The notes beneath the pieces are model-generated. The model did not search any database. It had not been told where the DNA came from and was given only the letters and a program-made list of their open reading frames with translations. A program made the translations under genes and the position numbers. Source: LW40-45 sp048883105 (GTDB lineage: Archaea > Asgardarchaeota > Lokiarchaeia > Sigyniarchaeales > SOKP01). From it: 57,159 bases of DNA. Each line of letters starts with the position of its first letter. Position 1 is the first letter of the stretch. The stretch lies in contig JBHLQY010000006.1 of NCBI GenBank assembly GCA_048883105.1, forward strand, positions 1 to 57,159, read 5' to 3'. Below are positions 43,973-52,096 of the stretch, piece by piece.

Positions 43973-45133
43973 TTAATAAATTGTAAATCTATGTTTTGCT
44001 TGTTCTTGACTTTTTAATGTTTTCTTTCTGATTTCTTTATTAATTAAGCCTTCGATATGGCATAAATATTCATATTCATCCTTTAAAACTAAGGAAATTG
44101 CATAACCTTTTTTACTCATTCGCGAAGTTCTTCCAATACGATGTATATAAACCTCTGGGAATTTTGGTATATCATAATTAATTACATGAGAAATATTATC
44201 TATGTCTAGACCTCTTGCCGCAACGTCGGTTGCTATTAATATATTAACTTTATATTCTCTGAATTCTTTTAAGATTTCTTCACGTTGAAATTGTGATAAT
44301 TTACCTGATATTAATCCAACTTTGTAACCTGTTTTTTTTAAAGTTAATCTATTGTATAACCAATTTGCGGTTTTTTTGGTATTGACAAATATAAGGGCAT
44401 GTGTGGGTTTCTCTTTTCTTAATATTTCAAGAAAACTTCTAAATTTTTCATCATAAAAATCAATTAAGTAATAATATTGTTGAGTACTCCTTACTGTTAA
44501 ATCATCCCTACTCAAATTGAGAAATTTAAATCTGTTTCCTGAGTATTTTTTGACTAATTGCCTAATATCGTAATCTAAAGTTGCTGAAAATAGCATAAAT
44601 TGATAATTTGTCTTAATTTGGTTCAAGATATATTTAATATCGGGCGCAAAACCCATATCCCAGAGTCTATCTCCCTCATCGAGAACGACAAATCTAATAT
44701 TACTAAATTTTAACTTCTTTCTCTTCCACAAATCAATAAGTCTTCCTGGAGTTCCTACAACAATATGAACTCCTTGCTCTAACTTCTTAATTTGTTTATT
44801 AATCGAAACTCCTCCATAAATAGTCATAGATTTGACCCTCTTATCTCTAAAATCACTAATAACTTGATTTATTTGTTTTGCAAGCTCGCGAGTTGGTACG
44901 ACGATGAGAGCCTCGACGTCTTTAAAAGATAATTTCTCTATAATTGGAACAATAAATGCTAGTGTTTTACCTGTACCAGTCTTAGATTGAGCCATTATAT
45001 TATGTCCATGTAAGATCAATGGGACTGCTTTTTTTTGGACAGGAGTAGGAACAGTAATATTCATATAATTTTTTAAAGCACTAACTTTTTTAGTACTAAT
45101 ACCTAAATCCTCAAAACTCAAATTAAAATTCAC
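43973..45133 (-). CDS. DEAD-box-type RNA helicase
   Basis: 386 aa, the two-RecA core with little else. Q-motif region (FEDLGISTKKVSAL, PTPVQ), motif I SKTGTGKT (50-57), PTREL (Ia), TPGR (Ib), motif II LDEGD (152-155, DEGD instead of DEAD), SAT (III), DVAARGLDIDN (V), HRIGRTSR (VI). The Ala-to-Gly change in motif II is conservative. Likely an ATP-dependent RNA unwinding helper in ribosome or RNA metabolism. Divergent from the ATPase operon. Confidence 0.93.
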   Translation of the reverse strand: MNFNLSFEDLGISTKKVSALKNYMNITVPTPVQKKAVPLILHGHNIMAQSKTGTGKTLAFIVPIIEKLSFKDVEALIVVPTRELAKQINQVISDFRDKRVKSMTIYGGVSINKQIKKLEQGVHIVVGTPGRLIDLWKRKKLKFSNIRFVVLDEGDRLWDMGFAPDIKYILNQIKTNYQFMLFSATLDYDIRQLVKKYSGNRFKFLNLSRDDLTVRSTQQYYYLIDFYDEKFRSFLEILRKEKPTHALIFVNTKKTANWLYNRLTLKKTGYKVGLISGKLSQFQREEILKEFREYKVNILIATDVAARGLDIDNISHVINYDIPKFPEVYIHRIGRTSRMSKKGYAISLVLKDEYEYLCHIEGLINKEIRKKTLKSQEQAKHRFTIY

Positions 45134-45238
45134 GAAATTTCTTTTTTTTTTACCACACTTTCAATTATTAATAATAATTTAAAACAATTAAACTTTTTCA
45201 AAAGAATAAAGCGAAAAATTTATTCTGTGTACTTCCTA

Positions 45239-45293
45239 TTATATAAGTATAACATAAAAATTAAAAAAAAGATAAATCATTTGCTAATGATTT
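45239..45293 (+). promoter_or_regulatory. ATPase operon promoter region with perfect inverted repeat
   Basis: TTATATAAGT (45239-45248) is a candidate TATA box. About 26 nt later, where transcription should start, lies a perfect 8-bp inverted repeat AAATCATT-TGCT-AATGATTT (45274-45293). It could be a regulator site or an RNA hairpin at the start of the leader. Confidence 0.4.
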
Positions 45294-45377
45294 TAATAAT
45301 GAATTTTTGATAAAATTTTTACGCATGAATGTATTCATTTCTCTTAAAATTATAAAAAATTTAAAATTGTGAAAAAA

Positions 45378-45728
45378 ATGAGACCAAAAACAAAGTTTTA
45401 TTTACTAATGGGATTATTTCAAATCTTTTTGGTAATAATAGTACTTTCAAGCGTGAATGGATTAATTATTTTCGTAGCAGCGCAAGGATCAAGTACAGTT
45501 ACAAATCCAGCAACAATTTCAGCATTTGCATTTTCAGCAGCAATAGCAGTAGCTGCAGGCGTATTAGCAAGTTCATTTGCTCTTAAAACTGTAGGAACAG
45601 CGGCAATTTCTGCATTGGCGGAACGAGAAGAGACTTATGCCAAAGCTTTTATTATAGTAGCTTTATGCGAAGCACTCTCAATATACGGATTAATTATAGC
45701 AGTACTTTTATGGACCAAGATTCCTTAA
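45378..45728 (+). CDS. atpK: A/V-type ATPase subunit K (proteolipid c)
   Basis: 116 aa from ATG 45378; the GTG at 45369 is the Shine-Dalgarno (GTGA). An N-terminal helix (possibly a cleaved signal) is followed by a two-helix c-type hairpin: ATISAFAFSAAIAVAAGVLASSFALKTVG and AKAFIIVALCEALSIYGLIIAVLL. The ion-binding carboxylate is Glu101 (counted from the GTG). Forms the rotor ring, about ten copies. First gene of the K-C-H-F-E-A-B-D-I operon. Confidence 0.92.
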   Translation: MRPKTKFYLLMGLFQIFLVIIVLSSVNGLIIFVAAQGSSTVTNPATISAFAFSAAIAVAAGVLASSFALKTVGTAAISALAEREETYAKAFIIVALCEALSIYGLIIAVLLWTKIP

Positions 45729-45792
45729 TATGAATAATGAGTGAATAGAATGATATGTTCTTTGAGAGAATTCATTAAATGGTGATTTATTA

Positions 45793-46857
45793 ACGAGTGT
45801 CATTGTTCCTTCATATGCTTATACATATGTTAAACTAAAATTTTTAAAAAAAATAATAATAGATGACGAGACTTTAAAAAAATTAAGGACTTTAGATGAT
45901 ATTGAAATTCTAATAAATACAATAAAACCATTTTACCCCGATATAAATATTAAAGAATATACAATAGAAGAAATTGAGAAATCTCTTTATGAAATATTCT
46001 TTAAATTAATTGGAAAAATTATATTTTATTCTCCAGAAAATATTAGACTTTTTTTAAAAGCTTATCTCTTGCAATTTGAAATAATGAATATTAAACAATG
46101 TATTTTAGGTTCTATTACTGGGATAAGTAGGGATCAAAAATTAAATAATATGAATTTTTTAGTCGAAGATTTTTTAGGTAATACTGATTTTATAAGAAAT
46201 CTTATCGAAATTACTTCTTTGGAGGAAATTCAATTATATATGAAAAAAACAAAATATAATAAAGCTGTAAGGGAAGGTATTCTATATTTTAAAAATAACA
46301 ATGAGATTTTCGTTCTGGAAGCGTTCCTAGACCAGCTTTTTTATATAAATATGGTTAAACAGAAGGGTTTTTACAAAAAAAATGAGAAAGAACTGATTAA
46401 TTTATATATTGATAGTGTTACTGAAATCTATAATTTAAATATAATATTTCGTGGAATTAGAAATAATATAGATAAAAAGTTATTAACTCAATTTTTAGTT
46501 AACAATTTTCTTTTTCTAGATGAAACAAAAATCATTCATCTATTACATCAAGAAAATATAGAACAATTTTTCTCATTGATAAAGCAAATTTATTCAAATC
46601 AAAAAGATATTAAATCAATTTATAAAAAAATTGGTTTCAGAAGAGATCATTTTATTTGGTGGATAGAGGGATTATATATAGATTATTTTTTTAAAAAATG
46701 TAAAATTAAAGCTGGTGATATTGATTATTCTACTATTTTTACAATTCTAGAGATTTTGATAAAGAAACAAAAAGAAATACAATTTGATATAATCCCTAAT
46801 GTTGTAAAAATAATTCATAAAAAATTTATTCAATTAGAACAAGGTGAAGTAAAATAA
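45793..46857 (+). CDS. atpC: A/V-type ATPase subunit C (near-cognate start)
   Basis: About 354 aa if begun at ACG 45793. The frame is open from the TGA at 45763 through the family's N-terminal YAYTYVKLKFLK segment (the YxYxxVRVR element of subunit C) to the TAA at 46855-46857. It contains no ATG or GTG, and no TTG before 46069, inside conserved sequence. GGTGA at 45781-45785 lies 7 nt before ACG; ATT 45802 is another candidate. About 350 aa is standard for the central-stalk socket C. The exact start is inferred. Confidence 0.82.
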   Translation, partial: TSVIVPSYAYTYVKLKFLKKIIIDDETLKKLRTLDDIEILINTIKPFYPDINIKEYTIEEIEKSLYEIFFKLIGKIIFYSPENIRLFLKAYLLQFEIMNIKQCILGSITGISRDQKLNNMNFLVEDFLGNTDFIRNLIEITSLEEIQLYMKKTKYNKAVREGILYFKNNNEIFVLEAFLDQLFYINMVKQKGFYKKNEKELINLYIDSVTEIYNLNIIFRGIRNNIDKKLLTQFLVNNFLFLDETKIIHLLHQENIEQFFSLIKQIYSNQKDIKSIYKKIGFRRDHFIWWIEGLYIDYFFKKCKIKAGDIDYSTIFTILEILIKKQKEIQFDIIPNVVKIIHKKFIQLEQGEVK

Positions 46858-47168
46858 CAGAAATATTTAATTGGATAAGGGATATAGAGAAGGTTTATGA
46901 AGATTTAATAAATAATGCAAAGAAGGAAAATATATCAGAAATTGAAGCATTGATAAATAATCAAGAAAAAGTTTTAGATTTTAATATCTCTAGCAAACAA
47001 GACCTTGTAAATTTAATATTAAAGAATCTATCGGAGGAAGTAAATAAAGGAATTAAAGATAATGAAAAAACTTTGAATATAACAATTAAAAAAATAGTAA
47101 AAAAATATCAAAAAAAAAAGAGTGATTTAATAAATTTAATATTAGAAAAATTAAGACTAGACTTTTAA
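46854..47168 (+). CDS. atpH: A/V-type ATPase subunit H (peripheral stalk, ATA start)
   Basis: 104 aa from ATA 46854, which overlaps the C stop as ATAA. GGTGA at 46843-46847 is 6 nt upstream of that ATA. The upstream in-frame stop is 46845-46847, so only codons 46848 onward are available; the first TTG is at 46950, after a third of the protein. Length and pattern (helical, Lys/Glu-rich, EIFNWIRDIEKVYEDLINNAKK) fit the H/G coiled-coil stalk subunit. Confidence 0.75.
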   Translation: MTEIFNWIRDIEKVYEDLINNAKKENISEIEALINNQEKVLDFNISSKQDLVNLILKNLSEEVNKGIKDNEKTLNITIKKIVKKYQKKKSDLINLILEKLRLDF

Positions 47169-47488
47169 TGCCTGAAAATAATATTCACATAATAGGATAT
47201 GATGAGATAGTTTTATTATATGAGCTTTTAGGAATTGAAGGTACAATTTTGGAAGACCCTAATAAATTTTTTGATGAATTTAATAAATTAATTAAAAACC
47301 CATCAATTGGTATAATTTTTATCGCATTGGAATTACCGGACAATATTATTGATTATCTCATTGATTTTAAATTAAATAATAAAAAACCATTTATTTATTA
47401 TATACCCGATATATTTGAACAAAAAATTGAAGAAGAAGATCGTTTTTTTAAAAAAATTAAGAAAAGCATAGGTAGAATTATAGTTTAG
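47168..47488 (+). CDS. atpF: A/V-type ATPase subunit F
   Basis: 106 aa. Begins MPENNIHIIGYDEIVLLYELLGIEG, typical for subunit F, with KNPSIGIIFIALELPDNI and a C-terminal helix. Its ATG overlaps the stop of H by one base (TAATG), so it is translationally coupled. It belongs to the central stalk with D and is one copy per enzyme. Unlike C, H, E and D it has a normal ATG. Confidence 0.88.
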   Translation: MPENNIHIIGYDEIVLLYELLGIEGTILEDPNKFFDEFNKLIKNPSIGIIFIALELPDNIIDYLIDFKLNNKKPFIYYIPDIFEQKIEEEDRFFKKIKKSIGRIIV

Positions 47489-47502
47489 GAAGATGATTTA
47501 AG

Positions 47503-48225
47503 ATTTCAAAAGAAGAAAATACAAAAGAAGATATTGGAAAACTGGGTTTATATCTAATTAATAAAGCTCATGAAGAGATACGAGAATTAACTAATATAAA
47601 TTTACTTAAAAAAGCTGAAATTAGAAAACAATTTATGGAAAAAAAAAATGAAAACGCTTCTAGAATAAAAAAACATCTTATTCAATCATACAATCAATTA
47701 TTAAATAATTCCTTATCAAAAACTATATTAGAACTTAAAGAGAGAATTTTAAACCTTAAATCAAAACTTATAGAAGAATTGAAAATTGATATGTTAAAAA
47801 TAATAAAAGATGGAATAAAAAAAAATTATTCAAATTATATTACTTTTTTGTTAAATTTAATTAAAAATGAAATTAAATATATTGATAAACCTCCTAAAGT
47901 TATAATTATACTTAATTCTATTGATTATGAATTTTTCAACAAAAATAATAAAAAGATTAACACACTTTTCACAAATAAAATTGAGATTCAAAAAAGTGAT
48001 TCTGATTTTATAGGTGGATTTAAAGTTATTTTTTCTAAAGAGAAAATATTATTTGATTACTCAATAGATAATATCATAGAAAAAAATTCAATTCTTATTC
48101 AAAAGGAAATCTTGAACGCTTTTGACGATTCTGAAATTGAAGATGTAGAGCAAAAATTTATAAATTTTATTCAAAAACAAAAATTAGGATTAGAGGAGTA
48201 TTTGAAAAGGTATGACCAAGTCTGA
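47503..48225 (+). CDS. atpE: A/V-type ATPase subunit E (peripheral stalk, ATT start)
   Basis: 240 aa from ATT 47503, 6 nt after GATGA (47492-47496). The frame is closed by TGA 47494 upstream, and no ATG, GTG or TTG lies before ATG 47635, which would remove the N-terminal 44 residues of the helical arm. The C-terminal domain shows GGFKVIFSKEKILFDYSIDN, the E-type beta sheet. Its stop overlaps the start of A (48212) by 14 nt. Confidence 0.78.
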   Translation: MSKEENTKEDIGKLGLYLINKAHEEIRELTNINLLKKAEIRKQFMEKKNENASRIKKHLIQSYNQLLNNSLSKTILELKERILNLKSKLIEELKIDMLKIIKDGIKKNYSNYITFLLNLIKNEIKYIDKPPKVIIILNSIDYEFFNKNNKKINTLFTNKIEIQKSDSDFIGGFKVIFSKEKILFDYSIDNIIEKNSILIQKEILNAFDDSEIEDVEQKFINFIQKQKLGLEEYLKRYDQV

Positions 48226-50050
48226 TTCTATTAATGATGCTAAAGGATATATCTCTGCAATATATGGGTCCTTAATTGAAATTAAAGGATTTGAAAATCA
48301 AGTAAGAGTTCATGATTTAATTAAAATTTCAGATCATAATATTTTAGGTGAGATACTTCAGATTTACTCTAATCATGTAATTGCCCAATGTTTCGAAAGT
48401 ACAAATAATTTAAAATTGAACGAAGTGGTAATCAATACACATGAACCTCTTTCCATGGAATTATCTCCGGGATTATTAACACATATTTTTGATGGTGTTC
48501 AAAGGCCATTAGAACTAGCTTTTAATGATTCTAAAAGTGATGGATTCTTAGAGCGAGGTTTTTACTTACCCCCTTTATCTAGAACTAAGAAATGGCATTT
48601 TATTCCTCAAGTAAAGGTAAATTCAAATATAAAATACGGTGATGTTATAGGTACTGTACAAGAAACACCTTCAATTGTTCATAAAATAATGGTACCCCCT
48701 GAAATTTCGGGTAAATTATCTTATATTGTAAGTGAAGGCGATTATACTATTATAGATACAATATATCGTATTAAATCAAATGGAAAATTAAAAGATTATA
48801 GCATGTTACAGAGATGGCCAATTACTAAATCTAGACCTTATATAAAGCGATTAGTTCCAAGTGAACCTTTAATTACAGGTTTACGTGTTGTTGATTTACT
48901 TTTTCCTATAGCAAAAGGGGGTTCTGTTGCAGTTCCAGGAGGTTTTGGAACAGGTAAGACTGTTATTCAACAATCCTTAGCTAAATGGTGTAATGCTGAT
49001 ATAATAATTTTTGTAGGATGTGGTGAACGTGGAAATGAAATTGCAGATGTATTGAAACAATTTTCTGAATTAAAAGATCCAAGAACTGGAAGATCTTTAA
49101 TAGAACGGATTTTTATGATTGCAAACACATCTAATATGCCAGTTTCCGCTAGAGAAGCTAGTATTTTCTCAGGTGTTACAATTGGGGAATACTATCGAGA
49201 AATGGGGTATGATGTTGCAGTATTAGCTGATAGCACCTCGAGGTGGGCAGAATCATTAAGAGAGATTTCTGGCTTATTGGAAGAAATGCCCGCAGAGGGG
49301 GGTTATCCCTCCTATTTAGCATCGAAATTATCAAGTTTTTATGAAAGAGCAGGCGTTGTACAAACGTTTGGAAAAGATTTATCAGGTAAGGAAAAAATAG
49401 GATCTTTAACTATAATAGCTTCTGTTTCTCCTCCTGCAGGAGATTTCAGTGAACCTGTTACAGCAACGACTAAACGATTTGTACAAGCTTTTTGGGCATT
49501 AGATGCAAATTTAGCATATTCAAAGCATTATCCTGCAATTAATTGGTTAACTTCATATTCCAATTATCCTGAGTATATTTCTGATTGGTGGTATGAACGT
49601 GATATTGATTGGTTAGATATTGATATAGATTGGTATGGAATTCGAAATCAAGTCAACGAAATTTTATCTAAAGAAAATGAATTAAAAAATATTACCCAAT
49701 TAATAGGTAAAGAAAATCTACCTGAAGATCAACGATTAATTCTTTTTATTGCCAAACTAATAAGAGATAGTTTTCTAATGCAAAACGCGTTCGATGATAT
49801 AGATAATTTTACGGGTGTTAAAAAGTTATTAGGACATATTAAATTAATTATTTTATTATTTAAAGAAGTGAGTAAACTATTAAAAAATGATATAATCATT
49901 GAATATGTAAAAGACCTTGAAATAATTAATAAGATCCTTAGAATAGGTAATACAATTCCTAATGATAAATTTGATAGGATCTCTAATTTAAAAGAAGAAT
50001 TGAAAAAATCACTTGATAATTTAAAATATTCTCTTGAGGTTTCAAAGTAA
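48212..50050 (+). CDS. atpA: A/V-type ATPase catalytic subunit A
   Basis: 612 aa, family length. Walker A GGFGTGKT (243-250), GERGNEIADVLKQF, and ADSTSRWAESLREISGLLEEMPAEGGYPSYLASKL as in all A subunits. The non-homologous region (bulge domain) is about 118-205. It has the standard GGFGTGKT in place of GPFGSGKT. Hexamer with B. Starts with ATG, just before the end of E, with AAAGGT upstream. Confidence 0.96.
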   Translation: MTKSDSINDAKGYISAIYGSLIEIKGFENQVRVHDLIKISDHNILGEILQIYSNHVIAQCFESTNNLKLNEVVINTHEPLSMELSPGLLTHIFDGVQRPLELAFNDSKSDGFLERGFYLPPLSRTKKWHFIPQVKVNSNIKYGDVIGTVQETPSIVHKIMVPPEISGKLSYIVSEGDYTIIDTIYRIKSNGKLKDYSMLQRWPITKSRPYIKRLVPSEPLITGLRVVDLLFPIAKGGSVAVPGGFGTGKTVIQQSLAKWCNADIIIFVGCGERGNEIADVLKQFSELKDPRTGRSLIERIFMIANTSNMPVSAREASIFSGVTIGEYYREMGYDVAVLADSTSRWAESLREISGLLEEMPAEGGYPSYLASKLSSFYERAGVVQTFGKDLSGKEKIGSLTIIASVSPPAGDFSEPVTATTKRFVQAFWALDANLAYSKHYPAINWLTSYSNYPEYISDWWYERDIDWLDIDIDWYGIRNQVNEILSKENELKNITQLIGKENLPEDQRLILFIAKLIRDSFLMQNAFDDIDNFTGVKKLLGHIKLIILLFKEVSKLLKNDIIIEYVKDLEIINKILRIGNTIPNDKFDRISNLKEELKKSLDNLKYSLEVSK

Positions 50051-50052
50051 AT

Positions 50053-51447
50053 ATGAGTGTAATTTACAATAAAATAAATCAAATTATTGGACCATTAATT
50101 TTTTTAAAAAACAATCATGATGTTCAATATGGAGAAATAGTGAAAATTTATACTGATGATGGGAATAATCGTACTGGACAAGTTGTCAAAATAAGTGAAG
50201 ATCTTATTATTTTAGAATCATTTGAAGGTACATCAGGTTTATCAACGGAAAATTGTCAGATCTTTTTCACAAGAGACTCTTTTAAGTTCGGAGTTTCAAA
50301 TGATATGTTTGGTGGAACATTCAATTCACTAGGAAAACCTATTGATGTTAATAAGAAGCATGTAATTGAAGCAAATATTTTAACAGATGCCGAGCTGGAT
50401 ATAAATGGTGCTCCTATTAATCCATTTGCCCGAGAATATCCATCAGATATAATACAGACTGGGATTTCTGCCATTGATGGATTATTTACTCTTATTAGAG
50501 GTCAAAAGCTTCCTATTTTTAGTGGTCAAGGAATGCCTCATAATAAATTAGCTGCTCAAATTGTAACTCAAGCAAAACTTCTTACAAAAGAACCATTTTT
50601 AATAGTATTTTGTGGTATTGGAATTATTCATGATGAAGCTATTTATTTTTTAAAGCGTTTTCAAGAAAGTGGAAACATCCAAAATATTATTTCATTTATC
50701 AATTTTGCTGATGATCCAATCATGGAAAGATTAATAATTCCCAGGGTTGCTTTAACAACAGCTGAATATTTTGCTTTTAAACAAGATATGCATGTTATTG
50801 TTATATTGATAGATATGACAAATTATGCAGAAGCTTTAAGAGAATTAAGTTCTGCAAAAGAAGAAATCCCTAGTAGAAAAGGTTATCCTGGGTATTTATA
50901 TTCAGATTTTGCGTCCCTTTATGAAAGAACAGGCAAAATAACAGGAAAAAAAGGTACCATAACTCAAATTCCAATTTTAACTATGCCCAATGATGATATT
51001 TCACATCCAATACCAGATACTACTGGGTATATAACTGAAGGTCAATTGGTTCTTAGTCGAAATTTATATAAAAAAGGGATATACCCTCCATTTGATGTAT
51101 TAGCTTCAATATCAAGGCTCATGAAGGATGCGATTGGCAAAAAAACAACAAGGGAAGATCATGCAGATATTAGCTCTCAATTATTAGCATCCTATTCGAG
51201 TGCGCTCGAAGTAAGAGATATTATTTCAATTATCGGGGAAGATGCACTAAATGTGGAGCAAAATGCACTTTTAAAATTTAGTAACGATTTCGAGAATATC
51301 TTTTTAAATCAAGATTTTAATGAAGATAGAAATTTTGATACTACATTAAATTTAGCATGGAAGGTTTTATCAAATCTTTCAGAAAGTCAATTATTTAGAA
51401 TTCATCAAATATTTATTGATAAGTATTATAAAAAAAAAATGGTGTAA
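50053..51447 (+). CDS. atpB: A/V-type ATPase subunit B
   Basis: 464 aa. Non-catalytic partner of A: SAIDGLFTLIRGQKLPIFSGQGMPHNKLAAQI (P-loop degenerate), VILIDMTNYAEALRELSSAKEEIPSRKGYPGYLYSDFASLYERTG, and PNDDISHPIPDTTGYITEGQ. Starts with ATG 2 nt after A. Its end, ATGGTGTAA, also contains the ribosome binding site for D. Confidence 0.96.
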   Translation: MSVIYNKINQIIGPLIFLKNNHDVQYGEIVKIYTDDGNNRTGQVVKISEDLIILESFEGTSGLSTENCQIFFTRDSFKFGVSNDMFGGTFNSLGKPIDVNKKHVIEANILTDAELDINGAPINPFAREYPSDIIQTGISAIDGLFTLIRGQKLPIFSGQGMPHNKLAAQIVTQAKLLTKEPFLIVFCGIGIIHDEAIYFLKRFQESGNIQNIISFINFADDPIMERLIIPRVALTTAEYFAFKQDMHVIVILIDMTNYAEALRELSSAKEEIPSRKGYPGYLYSDFASLYERTGKITGKKGTITQIPILTMPNDDISHPIPDTTGYITEGQLVLSRNLYKKGIYPPFDVLASISRLMKDAIGKKTTREDHADISSQLLASYSSALEVRDIISIIGEDALNVEQNALLKFSNDFENIFLNQDFNEDRNFDTTLNLAWKVLSNLSESQLFRIHQIFIDKYYKKKMV

Positions 51448-51450
51448 ACA

Positions 51451-52083
51451 ATAAGTTTTAGAGAAATAAAACCAACTAAGTCTAATTTGATAAATTTACA
51501 GAAAAAATTGAGTTTTGCTATAAGAGGAGCAACCTTCTTAGAGTATAAAAGAGAACGATTAATGTTCCAAATCAGAAAATATTGGAAGCAATATTTATCA
51601 TATAGAAAAAAACATTTTAATCTATTAAGAATTGCATTAGTCACATTAAATCTCGCATATAGAGAAAATGGAAAAAGAATTTTTAATTTAATTAGTATTT
51701 TAAGTAAAATTCAGTATGATGTTTTGGTTAATATAAAATATTATAAAGAATTGGGAAATTTTGTTCCTAAGATTGATTATAAATTTTTAAGAGAAGAAAA
51801 ACTTCCACCATATTCATTTGAAAATACAAGTTTTCATTTAGATGATTTATATCCTATTTTAAAAGATCTTTTTACTAATGTTATCCAATTAGCTGAACGA
51901 GAAGATATTTTACTTAAATTGGCATTTAATTTTAAAAACATTAATAGACGAATAAATAGTTTAAATAATATAATAATTCCGTCTCAAGAGATCGAAATTA
52001 AAAAGATTAAAGAAATTTTAGAGGAAAATGAAAGAGAAAACTTTGTCAGATTGAAAAAAACAAAAGAATTAATTAATAAATAG
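51451..52083 (+). CDS. atpD: A/V-type ATPase subunit D (rotor shaft, ATA start)
   Basis: 210 aa from ATA 51451, a standard D length. The in-frame stop of B (51445-51447) closes the frame upstream; only ACA then ATA precede the conserved start SFREIKPTKSNLINLQKKL (family VxPTRxxLLxLKxRL). The next TTG (51487) would cut that motif. GGTG (51441-51444) sits 6 nt before ATA. Coiled-coil shaft with a hairpin middle. Confidence 0.82.
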   Translation: MSFREIKPTKSNLINLQKKLSFAIRGATFLEYKRERLMFQIRKYWKQYLSYRKKHFNLLRIALVTLNLAYRENGKRIFNLISILSKIQYDVLVNIKYYKELGNFVPKIDYKFLREEKLPPYSFENTSFHLDDLYPILKDLFTNVIQLAEREDILLKLAFNFKNINRRINSLNNIIIPSQEIEIKKIKEILEENERENFVRLKKTKELINK

Positions 52084-52096
52084 AGAGGTATTTAAT

